DNA from: Colias croceus
Lineage: Eukaryota; Arthropoda; Insecta; Lepidoptera; Pieridae
DNA: 64,000 nt
Assembly (NCBI RefSeq): GCF_905220415.1
Contig: NC_059537.1
Span: forward strand, 6,393,622 to 6,457,621
Direction: 5' to 3'
Shown here: positions 15,094 through 26,676 of the stretch, piece after piece
Numbering within the stretch: the first letter of the stretch is position 1
How the letters are laid out: each line of letters starts with the position of its first letter
Translations under genes and position numbers: made by a program
The notes under the pieces: generated by a model
Told to the model about the DNA's origin: nothing
Seen by the model: only the letters and a program-made list of their open reading frames with translations
Databases searched by the model: none

Positions 15094-16873
15094 TGATGTT
15101 TGGGCATTTGATTACGAATTCTTATACAGTGATTAGTTAAACACATCAGTTACGTGTATTACTTGTATGATTAAATACGACTTACGCCGCAGTACAGCAT
15201 TTTCTTTGTAATATAATAATTTTAATTTTTAGTTATGAAACTGAATTTTATATTACATAAAAGCGTTGCCTTTTAATCATCGTTACGTTAATAGCAAAAA
15301 AGAACTCGTTTTACTTTGTTACTGCTTAACGTAGATAGCTAAAATTACAAAGCTCTTAGTAATGTAAATGGAAAATTTCCATGCGAGTAGGTAAAAGCTC
15401 TGTTCAAGGAAATATGAGGTTAATTGCTACAATTTTGTTATTAAATTGTATTTAAAATGAACAGTAATGTCGCAACTATATATTATCCACATGACATATA
15501 AATATTGTCACAAAAAGTCATTCATTTATTATAATATGTAATCAAAGTAACTTTCCACTCGCGTTTGCGCTTTTATCGTGAAGTTATAACGAGATGGTCG
15601 TTACTCGTTCCCGATAAAAAGTTCAGCCCCTGTGTATTTTCCCCATTCAGGTTTAATTTTCATGGCGTTAATTCCCGTGCCCTTCATTAAGATTACATCG
15701 ATTCAAGATGTGTAAGTACAAAAAATATTTGTCCTTATTTAAACAGGGATAGACTGAAAAACGGAATAAAATAAAATAACATTATTTTAAATAATGCAAC
15801 AATACTACCTATCATTGTAACAACAACATGTCTATAATCAAAGTTTATTTCAGTTATAAAAAAGCCTCCTTCGATTGTACAGCAAAATGATTACGTTCAT
15901 AGTACCATAGAAACTCTAACGCGACATAGTACTGACTCGTCTAAAGTGACGTATACGTAAGGGCACAATTGAGCAGTGTCATCTTTCTGGTAAGAGTTAG
16001 CGGAGCCCATCACCTCCATTAGCAAGCGGCCACGGTCGGCCATTGTCTGCCACAATGGGACGACAAATCGCCTCTTTGTTGTCACTTGCCTTACGAGTTA
16101 CGACACACGTGATATGGGAGCTTATTATTAGAGCTTTGCGTTGTTATAACTTCTAAATTGTTAAACTGAAGATTTGACAGTCAGGAGGAAGAATTTTTTT
16201 GAATGTATACTTCATTGTAAAAATATGTGTTAAATAGTAAATAGTACATACTTATGTCACGTAAAACCATTTTATACCTAATACGTTTGTTTAAATTTTT
16301 TGTGTTATAAGTAAGTGTCTTTCATGTAAACTTATAAGAAATTATTTCTTCATTTTATTAATTTAGGGAGTATAACCCGCGTCTTTTGCCCTACCATAGG
16401 GAAATTCCCGTATTTAGATTTTGCTTATTTACTCTCATAATACTACTCGAAAAGACATTCCACAGTTTCTCCTAAATCAGTCGTAAATATATCGCACGCC
16501 ACAAGAATAAGTCTGGAAAGGTATCGTCCATTGTGTGCAGGCTATATTGTATTATGAAAGCGCTCCCAACTTGCTTACGATAACACATTTCGGTGACAAT
16601 GTGCCTTCACATTATCGTGGAAGTTGCAAACCTCTGTTTTTGTTGACTATGGTAATCAAGAGTTAGAAGCCATTATACAATTAATACTGATGTATTAAGA
16701 TGGATTAGTGATAGTGATTAGCGAAATTGTGAACATAAATTTTAAAGCATATTATTATGATGAACACATCACACCCATTTTTGCACTACGTACTTACTAC
16801 TATATCATACTTAAAATGAAAAATAATGCAATAAACATATTCTGCAATAAAGAACACCTACGCTTAAAAAATA
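15094..16873. other. Noncoding DNA, nothing recognised
   Basis: A balanced-composition stretch at 15585-15680 and a 62-codon minus frame at 15897-16085 were looked at. Neither has splice signals or recognisable protein. Confidence 0.5.
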
Positions 16874-17453
16874 AAACCGGCCAAGTGCGAGTCGGGCTCG
16901 CGCACAAAGGGTTCCGTAGCAGCAAATATAATAAATTACAGTTAAATCAACCTATCTCAAAAACTATAAGAGATACTTTGATCAAACCAAAAATCGTTGA
17001 AAGAGTTAATTAGCATGCATCACCTCTATTTTTTTTAGAATTTTATACCCCGTAGTTATAAAAATAGAGGGGGGGGGACATACTTTTTACGACTTTGAGA
17101 GCTGATATCTCAAAAACCGTTCACTTTAAGAAAAATGTTTTTAGAAAACTTTATATCATTTTAAAAGACCTTTCCATTGATACCCCACACGGGTATGTAC
17201 ATCGAAAAAAAAAATTTCATCCCTCAGTTACATGTATGGGGGGCCCCACCCCCAATTCTTTTTTTTACTATTTAGTGTCATATTTTTGTAGCGGTTCATA
17301 CAACACATATTCCCATCAAATTTCATCACTGTAGTACTTATAGTTTCCGAGTAAATCGGCTGTGACAGACGGACAGACGGACAGACGGACAGACGGACAT
17401 GACGAAACTATAAGGGTTCCGTTTTTGCCATTTTGGCTACGGAACCCTAAAAA
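16874..17453. mobile_element. Interspersed repeat, about 580 bp, with terminal inverted AGGGTTCCGTAGC
   Basis: It opens with AAACCGGCCAAGTGCGAGTC and GGGTTCCGTAGC, and closes with GGCTACGGAACCCT, the inverse of the early motif. Near the right end is an array of GACGGACA units (about 17365-17400). This is the common lepidopteran GGCCAAGTGCGAGTCGG repeat as I know it. Its class is unsettled to me. Two small open frames inside are not genes. Confidence 0.65.
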
Positions 17454-20400
17454 CCAGGACTAAAACATCGTTAGAGATCTTCTATTGCTAATATACTTTC
17501 CAAGCAAATTCAAATCTCCAAGAATGTTAAACACACTGTGGGCCAGTGACTGATTGCAGTATGGTAATGGCATATTAATATCCATCTTAATAAGGAAGAA
17601 AGCAATGTCACTACAAAAACAGTTACAGGGAATGTTATCTCAACAATTATGATGTAATCGTAACTTGACTAAAAAGTTGTTTAAGGCTCTAATAACAGCT
17701 ATGATTATGGTTTTTCTGCGCGTGAGTCACCGTGATTGATATCCTGGAGGCACGCAGGAGACGCCATCAGTGGTTTGTTACGAGTCATTAGCTCAGCCAG
17801 CTAGATGCGTCTGCGTGGAACTATATTTTATAGATTTATATTGCTTATCAAATTAATGTGGCTCAAATTGCTCTCCTGGATAGCGTGTTGCAGTTTGTTG
17901 TTGTTCATTTGTAGCTTTGAATAAGAAAAGCGTCTACTCTACAAATAAAGAGCACGAATAAGTTCTATTATATTAAACGCATAGTGTAAACTACTTGAAA
18001 TATATGACCTGACAAAAATTCTACGGAGGTTTATAGTCTATTTTCTAACAGGGGTTGCTTTTATACGGAGATGTTGATCCAATCACAACTCGAAATAACT
18101 TTATTGCATAACTTATCATATTAGGGACACAAGTCCTTTTAAGAACCCTTAATATTTCCTGCCGCAAAGCTCCCCCAAGTGTCATAAAGGGGTACTTAAT
18201 AAAGTTCAGTGAAAGAGCGTGAAGACTCAAGTAAAAGCATTTTCTTGTAAATTATTTTGTGTTTCATTCATAACAAATTTATAATATTTTATGAATACCG
18301 GATTTATTCCACCAGAGAGTGGTTTATGCGGAATAAATATTCATACATTCAAAGAAACATTCAAGAATTTCAATTCTACGTAAAAAAAACTACTTTTATC
18401 TAAAATACGGCCACGTCTATGTTCGAAACGTTCTGCTAACGGCTGAATAGGCCAATAATTTACAAAGCTGGTCAAGAGCCTGTTGCCACGAGACGTCCCA
18501 TTTGCCAGCGTATAAAGTTGAGTACAAGTACAACAGGAACACTTCACACATCACTCAGAACTACGTGACATCACGATTATACTACATAAATTACGCATAT
18601 TACGCAACGAGTCATTAAAGCGTAGTGTCGTTGACATCGAGTATTCAGAGCTTATCATGTAAACAAGGTGTGTGATAAATCGTCGCTATCATACAGCACA
18701 GGGATCCTAGCCGTGCTGTAAGCGAGGAAGATAATTATAACACATGTGCCAAGCACACATTGCGTCAGGTACGCGTAGGTAGCAGAGATTTCATAATAAT
18801 AACCTGCTAGAAATAATTAATGATTCCTTCGATTATTTATTGATTCAATTTAATTAAGCCGATAATTAAGAGCATTTATCCTTTCAATGAAATCAAATTA
18901 TAGTTTCGATACTATTATTACTATTATATTATATTATATTACTTTCCAATACTGTAATTTGGATATTTTTGACAATATTATCCGCACTTAACTACAATAG
19001 AGGAAAGGTTTGTATTATTGTATGCATAAATAATATATTTTAATTTTCTCCAGTCAACGCGGCCGAAGTCAAAGTAATCAATAAGCTTCTTATTAATATT
19101 TTTCAAGGCTTTTGAAAAGTATTCAATTATTATTTATTCATTTTAATTCAAAATTTATGTCTCTTTTTTGTTAGTAGATAAAGTCCTTTTTAATCGTTTG
19201 ATTCAACATCCGTAATCACCATAATGTAATCACACATCCAATAAAGTTAGGTACCTATCTACCTACGTAATAATGTACGTTATTAATTATTAAAGGTACC
19301 TACACAAAGCCAAGTTCAATTTATATTGCAATATAATAATATACCTTACTAAATTGCCCACCAATAATACGGTGATATTTTTATTTATTCCACAGATGTT
19401 GTACGACTCAATAAATGTAGATATACATATGAACAAGGCACGCGATTAAATAATGTCCGCTTCCGGCCCTTGAAATTTCGCTATCAATGACTCGCACCGC
19501 GCACGCGACTACAAAAAGTTTTTATCAAAATCTGCTAACGAGAGTGAAAGTTTCACATCGCAATCGGATTCAATCGAAGAAGCGAGAAATCAGGAAGTTA
19601 TGTGAATCAGATGATATTTAGCGATTTATGATGCGGAACCTATTAACTAGTAAAGCATTAACTATATTATAATATAATATAGTTATTATGTGCTATTAAT
19701 AATGATAATAATCGTCGCGTCGTTTTATAAGATTGAATAAATAATTGTTATCGTTTTCTAGCGTATCTGGTCACAGATATGTGATTTAAGAAAACACGTT
19801 GTTCAATTACCTACCTAATGTTTAGGTATACGTAGGTATGTTTATACTACTGTAAGATTTGCTATGCTATTTAAATTTATAGGTACCTTAATTTATGCTA
19901 CTTTTACAAACTTCTTTTGCAAAGCTCAAAAGAATTTTTTCTTTTTTCATAGTATAAGTTTTAACTTTAAAAAAATAGATAGGTTATGTATGTAGGATAG
20001 GTATCAAAAATAATATTGAAGACCTTTTAAGATTAGATAATTAATACGGCGGATTTACTCGTGTTTACTCATGTAAAACCTTTAGGTAGGTACTACATAT
20101 TATTCTACCTGTATGCAAGTACGTCAGTTTAGGTAAATATTATAATATAGGTATTAAAATGTTGTATATGTATTTTTTAAGATTCAGTGCCAAATATCAT
20201 CCTAAAATTATTATCAACATTTTTTGCGTAAAAAGTTAACAAAAATGTATGAACCATCCATCCATCTTCACAAGTTCTTCAAAATATTAGGTAGACCTAC
20301 CTAATATTTTGAAGATCTTGTGTACCTGTACATAATAATATGTAATACCTATTAGCACAGACTAATAATAATATACTACGTTACATACAACTATTAGCAT

Positions 20401-22065
20401 TTCTGTATTTGTGAATACTGCTGCCATCTATGGGAATTCTACTGCATCATGCATGTCGTTTGTCTACTTACTTAGTACATACTACATACTTTGATAGTTC
20501 CACGCACAGTTCCACGGGTTCTAAAAAGTTTATTAGTTCACATATCTACATCTAGATGTCACTTTTTTCAAATTGCTACTGAAATCTTTTCTTATAATAA
20601 GTAATTTAAGACTGAAAATTCTGTTTGTTTAAACATTTTAATCTCAAGAACTGCTGGACTGATTTCAAAAGTTACAGATTATATTATAAGGTATAGATAT
20701 ATAATATGTACCTACCACGACACCACCGCACCACGGGCAAACCATGGGCGAAGCCGAGGCGGATTAAAAGAGATGAGAAAGACAATTAATGTACATAAAA
20801 ATCAGGGATCACAATCAGGGTCACATTTTATCATTATGATTGCAATTTTGACATACCTAAAATAATATTATTGAAGAAAAAAATTAATAGACCTACGGTC
20901 TATACACTGAGGATACCTAAAAAGAATGACGTCATATCTTTATTTCTATTGAACTATATTTTGTGTTATTTATTACGTATTAAGAATTAAGAAATCTATG
21001 TTTAGAAGGGCATTATGTGAATTAGGTACTTGTTCGTGTTTTCATGAGAATTATAGCTTTTCTTCCAAACCGACAATATGCATTATGTATTATATTGATT
21101 CAGGTAATTTTATTGTTGTTGAAAATGTATAGTGATATGGGATAAAATAAAACAATTCAATATATTTTATATAGTTTATGAACAATAATTTGCATTTAAT
21201 TACAATAATATGTACAAAATAAGTGGTATAAACAGTAATATTCAAATCTATAATCTATAAAAAGAGTGTAAACATGCGCTACTCCAAATAATTGTATAGT
21301 CAAATATAGTTTATCGAAGTTATATGAATAAATATGTCGCAAAATGATTAATCATGCAATTAAATAATTTATATACAAATATTCTGGCTACCTATAGTTC
21401 AATTAGATGAAAAATCAATAAGGAGTTTACATCATAGTCTTATTACATAAATCAGATCATATTATTGCAAGATTTCAATAAATTTCGTTCTTTCTATGCT
21501 GTATTGGTATAATTTTGGAATCAAATCGCACTATAAATTCTTATTTTTCTTGCATGAGAATATAATTTTGAGTATTGCACACAAATCTTAATACAAATGT
21601 CAGAACAAGCTAAGTTACGTATATTTTATCTATAACGTAGGTACCGAATACAATTTCATACAATTAAATACATAATATACAAGTCTAACTTGTGCATTTG
21701 CTATATCATTAGGTATACATTAAGACTGTACTATTTCATGCTTCATTTTACCTAATTAAGAAATACAGTACGTTATATACAAAATAAAATACAGCGGTAC
21801 ACTAGCTAACAGTTTGTCAGATATATTTTGATAGTTTAGAAAAAATTACATAGACAATGTTAAAGTAGATTTAAACTAACAATATCTTTGGAATTATTCT
21901 TAATTAAATTGTTAATTTGTGTGAATTTGAAAGATAACTAACGATAGTATGTCAGGTACTGAAAAAACAATGTTTTGATTGCATGGTGCTTTCTAAGAAA
22001 TGTTGTACGTAACAAGAAATCGGACCTATACATATTTTTAATTGATGGCACTTTAATCTTCATTA
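17454..22065. other. Noncoding DNA downstream of the PDZ gene
   Basis: AT-rich with many GGTACCTACC-type strings. It contains a 26-bp hairpin (20269-20322) and a decayed Helitron-like piece (about 20600-20760, ending near GGGCGAAGCCGAGGCGG). A TATAAAG at 18511 precedes TCACTC initiator-like sequence at about 18552, with no open frame after it. Confidence 0.5.
20269..20322. repeat. 26-bp stem hairpin
   Basis: CACAAGTTCTTCAAAATATT continuing AGGTAG, a two-base loop, then the complement with one mismatch. The stem is too long and regular for chance, but the tiny loop argues against a microRNA precursor. It may be a remnant of an inverted duplication. Confidence 0.6.
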
Positions 22066-22071
22066 TTTATT
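22066..22071 (-). terminator. Candidate poly(A) signal of the PDZ gene
   Basis: AATAAA on the minus strand, about 245 bases past the stop codon. It is the nearest clear hexamer I found. In such AT-rich DNA the motif occurs often by chance, so the 3' end is only tentative. Confidence 0.3.
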
Positions 22072-22315
22072 TCATTATGTCAGTCTAAATGTAACGATGA
22101 CCTTTCTTCGGGAAAAGGGAACAGGAAAACCATTTTATCTATCTTTCTGGGCTGTGTTTGTCAAAATTCCCTTGCTGGTTACACGGAGGAAATAATAGCA
22201 ACTCCATTTAATAAAGAAGTCAAGTCATGGTGCACTTGTGGAATTTGTTTTCCTTGTAATGCCGTTTTTCGGCACATTGTTTCTAATTGGTTCTCGAGGA
22301 CTTCTCTTTTGTCGT

Positions 22316-22364
22316 TCAATCATCGTCATTGAGAAGATCTGTACAGGATTTTGCTTTAGCGGAC
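22316..22364 (-). CDS. bbg: Terminal coding exon of the PDZ gene (C-terminal tail)
   Basis: The acceptor is TTTTCGTCTTTTGCAG above 22364. The first G completes Gln871, then 15 codons (SAKAKSC, TDLLNDDD) lead to TGA at 22318-22316. The short Lys-then-acidic tail follows PDZ2 by only about 20 residues. A 190-bp Helitron-like repeat (22408-22597) sits in the preceding intron. Confidence 0.75.
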
Positions 22365-25300
22365 CTGCAAAAGACGAAAATAACATTAACACACATGGCA
22401 ATGTTTATCTATACTAATATAATAAAGCTGAAGAGTTTGTTTGTTTGAACACGCTAATCTCAGGAACTGCTGGTCCGATTTGAAAAGTTCTTCGGTGTTA
22501 GATAGCCCATTTATATAAGGCTATAGGCTATATAATATCATCCCGCTAAGACCAACAGGAGCGGAGCCACGCGGGTGAACCCGCGGAGACCAGCTAGTTA
22601 TTTATATAAGGCAATTACTTTACAAGTTGTACGTTGTCTCTTACGTTCTTACTAGAAACTTTACATTCATATACTATATACTTTTATGTAGGTTTGAATA
22701 AAACTTGAAGAAATAATATGATAATACAAAATAACAATTAATTGCATTGATTAATTGACGCAATAACCAACAATGTATGTGAGGTTACAGAAACATTCGT
22801 ACCTATCGTGTTATAGTACTTTGCCCTTATGAAATCATATCATTTGTATCGAGGCAGTTTTAACAATTTATTATGCCTAGAATAAAATTGTAATAACTGA
22901 GTAGAAACAAAAAAATAAGATGCATATGGAATGTCGAACGGCTCTCGTCACAATGCAATGGAAGCTAACAAAATCAAGTTGCATTAATGTATAATTATAA
23001 CTAAATAATTTTTAGTGATTTCATGTTTTACGTTACTTTATCTATGAGTTTAACAAGTTTGTAATCAAAAATTAATATAATTTTAACTTGTATACATGTC
23101 TGCGCAGTTCCATTATTTACAAATTCTTTCATAGATGTTAAAATTTTATTTGAAAGTAATAACTTAACTCAATAGATAGCAAACGAAGTAATACACTTAC
23201 TGATTTGTTTTCACTCTGCGGCATATTCTTAGCTCGATGGATCCGTTGCGAACTGCTTTAAAAAGGGCCAAAGCTTCAGTGTGAGCTAGCTCATGGCATG
23301 CTTGCCCATTCACAGCCAACACCTCATCACCTGGAAATAATATTATTTCTATTAATATCCACTTGTACATTACTAGATACTGTATAATTAATGATTTATA
23401 AGTATGTTTATAGTAATGGTGCAATTATTACGCATTCATGAATTGAAACTTTAACGATAGAGAATTAAAGTTTGTTTACACTCGTCATGTTTATATGATA
23501 TTTTAGAATAATATTATGATTAAAATTCAACAAGGAATATTAATTTAGTTAATTGAAAGATTATGGTACCCGTATCTTTATCTAGAAACGACAATGCAAC
23601 TTCCGATCCTTATCAAACGTTCAATGTTTTAAAACATTTATATGAAATTGTTGAACTATAATATAAAATAAACGAACCTGCTTTCAGTCTTCCATCGTCT
23701 ATTGCTTGACCCTGGGGTAAAATACTTTTTATGAAGATGCCAAGAGGACCTCTTGGAGAGTCTCTACCACCTACAATTGTAAATCCTAAAGGTTTCTTGC
23801 CGTGTCCTTTTTCAAATGTAATCGTATGATAAGTATGTGTTGGTGCTCGCGGTCGACGGGGTAAAGTGCAAAAGTTTGCAGCATTAGGGGTTTGTATTTC
23901 ATTGTCGTCCTCATTTTTCACTGGATTAGTTTCTGTCACTCCATCGGGTGTATCAACGTCCACTATATCACTAGCACAACTCAATGTCAATCCCTCCTTA
24001 TTGGAACCACCGTAACTAACAACTTGCCGGCGCAGGAGTTTGTTATTCATGCTGCTGTAGTTCGCGTTCTGTCCTTTCAGGAAATGTGAATGCGTGACTG
24101 GCGCGCTTGCCGTTTCATTCGCCGCTGATAACGCGCTTCGATTATAAGCGGTTTCATCCTGGGACTGATGACGCAGTATTCTGACGTCATATTTATCGAC
24201 GCCTCTTTCCTTCCCTAATATAACAGCATTCTCATAGTCGACTGAACTCTCGCGCATAAGGACGTTATTTCTATGTGGGGGTTCCCGTTGTCGCGCTTCT
24301 ATCGATGTCTTTTCTCTTTGTCTACAGATGACAATGTCTATCTCAGATGCCCCCGACCGCAATGCATCTTTGGCTTCAGACATAGTTAGATCTCTCAGTC
24401 TTCTACCATTGACGTTGAGTAATTCATCGCCGATTCGTAACGAGCCTTCCCTGAAAACAAGAATTATTTAAAATAAGAAATATTTATCATGTGCAGATTA
24501 AAAACCTAGCTATACTTATATACTTCCAATTCTTTATTTATTATTGATCTTAGTGAACTTGTAAACAGGGACCATGTGTACGCCACTATGACTCATTCAT
24601 TGGATGTTGTGTATAATGAAATAAACAGAAATAAACTCCACAATTAAAAATTTTATATGATACATGAAAAATACCGTGATTAAAGAAAACTGAATTGAAA
24701 ACAAGGTTATTTGTTTTAATTATTATATTAATTATTAGGATTAACGCTGATCTTTACTATAATTAGTTATAATTTAATAAAAAAATAAAGATAGGTAACT
24801 TACTTTGCCGCTAAACCTCCCGGAACAACATGTGCTACTAAGTAGCCTACGTGCCCCTCATCCGACAGTTTTGTTTTCGCAATAAATATGCCTAATTCGT
24901 CTATCGGGCTATTTCTCATTATTTTCACAACTTTAAATTCCGCTTGTAATTTGTTAGAATTTTTTATTGGCTTACGACACGGGGGAATCGGCGGAATACC
25001 ACAATCGCCTTGACTAGCATCCCTTTGCCGCATTTTTTGTTTCTCGGTTAACTGAAGATACTGAGGCTCGTCATTATCACAGTTCTTTGGCATTCGCCTT
25101 AATATTTCTTTACGATCTAATGATAATGCTCTTTGGGAATTCCTTGGTCTCGGCTTGGGAACTTCATTTCTTTCCCTACTCCTTCTATGGGAAACCCTAG
25201 CTTTCGCGTAACTTTGATCTCCCGATACACTTCTGCTATGAGATGGAATTTGGTTATTTGTTTGTGATGCGGAACTTTCACAGCGTGTTGATATTCTATC

Positions 25301-26642
25301 ATTCTCGAATAATGAAGATGCTGCTGATTCATTTACTAATATACCAGAATCTGCATCTTCACAGTCGTGGATCAACACGTTTTCATCGTCACAAGAAATA
25401 TTGAAGACGTCATCGTGGAACACAGAGTTCTGACCCTTTTGGAATTCATCTAAACCAGGTAACGCGCCATATGAAAAACTCCTGAGTTTGGCTTTAACAC
25501 CACCTCGTTTTTTACGACTTTTACTATTTGCACAACTTGACTTTGATCTATTTTCATTTGCACTAGCTGCCCCTTCTTCATCTTCCCCATTCTGTCGATA
25601 AAGTTTTGATAGAAATTTATTTGTAGATGATTTCAGATACCTATCGGACATCGCTCGTAATTTGGCAGATAAACATGAATTCGGTCCAATTGTATCCTTA
25701 TCATCTTTACTCTTAAATTTATCAGTCTTTCTTTCAGATTTTATGGCAATTGTTGATTCATTATCGTAAGGTTCATAGTCGTCATTAAAAATTTGATCAC
25801 TAGATTTAGATAGTTTTGTTACTGTCTTTGGAATAACATGATAGCGGTCACATTCTGAACCTGAGCTATAGCATCTAGTTCCGCGGTTTGTAAACGATTT
25901 GCCTTCTCGCCAATTACATTCGATAGGGCTTTTGGCATAAAAAACCTCGTCGTCATAATTTTGCATTTTGACCCATGGATTGTGATTTTCAAATTCATTG
26001 TGAGTTTCAGGGTATGCCTCAGCAAAACGACAATGAGTTACATCGTCCACATGCCCAAAAGCACTACATTCACTACCAGATGTAGATGCGGCATCTTCGC
26101 CATGTCGAAAGGGTCCATTAGACTTAAAGCAGGACAGTTTCGTGTTCTTAACTTTATCCAATAATGGATTTCGTCTTTCTCTAAAAACCATGTACTCTTT
26201 TTCTAAAGAGCCTCCGCGGTTTTTGCGACTAGAATTGCAACTTTCTTGCAGTGAAGTGGGGCTGTTTTGCAACGAAATGCGTCGGGTAACTGGTGTTTCT
26301 CCGTTGCGGTGACATGGGTGCGGCGACTTTTCAACTATTATAACTTGATCGCTTAGATTGTAGAAGTTTGTCTCCACCGAACTGCTGCTACTTTTTCGAT
26401 TGGAGTAGCGTACCGGGGATATATCTGTAAAATATTAAACATATTGTTAATTAAAAATTCAATAAGTAAAAAATAAAAATTTTGTTTCATTTCTTTATTT
26501 AATAAGGTTATCATAGTTTCAGACAATATAAAGATTCATTTGCATAAATCATACCTATTCTAGACCGCCGCGTGTTTCTAGGTTCCGTTTCAGGCGATAC
26601 GGCAAGCAGCCGCGGCGGCTCACCCTTTCTGAACCACCGCAT
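22316..26642 (-). CDS. bbg: Two-PDZ scaffold protein, big bang/PDZD2-like (short isoform, 5 coding exons, 886 aa)
   Basis: Joined exons: 26642-26555, 26424-24804, 24450-23678, 23330-23201 and 22364-22316 (2661 nt, 886 codons plus TGA). Every junction has GT/AG ends and the phases close exactly. The protein starts MRWFRKGEPPRLL. Residues about 31-520 are Ser/Arg/Lys/Asp-rich and look disordered, with a basic patch (about 331-342), a RSFSYGALPGLDEF motif (344-357) and a proline run (about 506-515). PDZ1 spans about 526-613 with ELGI as the carboxylate loop and RIGDELLNVNG. PDZ2 spans about 777-864 with the classic loop PLGF, the VGGRDSPRGPLGIF stretch and AGDEVLAVNG. The tail is SCTDLLNDDD. PDZ domains bind C-terminal peptides; proteins of this kind act as cortical or junctional scaffolds, and fly big bang is known from epithelia and gut immune tolerance. 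The family call rests on PDZ2 style and the very C-terminal position of PDZ2; a PDZD2/pro-IL16-type name is the main alternative. The PDZ assignment is near certain, the symbol less so. Confidence 0.85.
22408..22597 (+). mobile_element. Short Helitron-like repeat inside the last intron of the PDZ gene
   Basis: It starts TCTATACTAATATAATAAAG after A and ends GACCAGCTAG before T, about 190 bp. It carries the phrase CTCAGGAACTGCTGGTCCGA typical of these lepidopteran repeats and a CGCGGGTGAACCCGCG hairpin near the 3' end. Confidence 0.65.
23201..23330 (-). CDS. bbg: Fourth coding exon: second half of PDZ2
   Basis: The exon is 130 nt, with acceptor ATTATTTCCAG above 23330 and donor AATCA|GTAAGTG at 23201/23200. 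It encodes GDEVLAVNGQACHELAHTEA, the alpha-B helix with HTEALALFKAV, and the final strand SIELRICRR, ending PDZ2 near residue 864. The first helix-B position is His844, which in PDZ domains usually favours class I ligands with Ser/Thr at -2 (established PDZ rule; its use here is inference). Confidence 0.9.
23678..24450 (-). CDS. bbg: Third coding exon: end of PDZ1, linker, start of PDZ2
   Basis: The exon is 773 nt, with acceptor TTGTTTTCAG just above 24450 and donor GCAG|GTTCGT at 23678/23677. It completes PDZ1 (KEGSLRIGDELLNVNGRR, then SEAKDALRSG), carries a polar linker of about 160 residues, and starts PDZ2 at YHTITFEKGHGKKPLGF (residue 777). The intron position inside PDZ2, just before the conserved GDEVLAVNG strand, is common in PDZ genes. 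Confidence 0.9.
24804..26424 (-). CDS. bbg: Large second coding exon: disordered region and first half of PDZ1
   Basis: The exon is 1621 nt and open throughout. The acceptor ATTTTACAG lies at 26427-26425 and the donor AAA|GTAAGTT at 24804/24803. It encodes residues 30-570. The start must be upstream of the first in-frame GTG (26377), because the open frame runs unbroken through ISPVRYSNRK to the acceptor. The content is Ser-, Asn-, Asp- and Arg-rich with several RRS/RSxS sites that would suit basophilic kinases (inference). The last 45 residues begin PDZ1 (FKVVKIMRNSPIDELGIFIA, then HVVPGGLAAK), so the PDZ1 fold is split by an intron. The acceptor is phase 1, which is what allows two alternative upstream exons. 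Confidence 0.9.
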
Positions 26643-26676
26643 TTTGAAGATTATCGCTCCATTTTATAAAACTTCA
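26555..26676 (-). CDS. bbg: Exon with start codon of the PDZ gene (coding 26642-26555)
   Basis: The ATG at 26642-26640 opens 29 codons plus one base (MRWFRKGEPPRLL, then a run ending SRI). It reaches the donor AATAG|GTATGA at 26555/26554. The single leftover G pairs with AT of the next exon to give Asp30. Upstream, a pyrimidine-rich AG (TTTTTTCCAG, just above 26676) could be an acceptor for a non-coding first exon. Alternatively 26676 lies inside a longer 5' UTR exon with its own promoter. The 34-base leader between 26676 and the ATG holds a second, upstream ATG with a three-codon frame (26662-26651). Confidence 0.8.

Noticed and set aside
17095..17334. 79-codon plus frame
   Set aside because: Lies inside the 580-bp interspersed repeat, which is noncoding as far as known.
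18505..18560. TATAAAG followed by TCACTC, resembling a cuticle-gene core promoter
   Set aside because: The TATA-to-initiator distance is too long and the only ATG shortly downstream is followed at once by TAA. No gene follows.
23892..24089. Plus-strand open frame opposite the PDZ exon
   Set aside because: Shadow of the minus-strand coding exon; the same applies to 25117-25332, 25819-26025 and 25961-26164.
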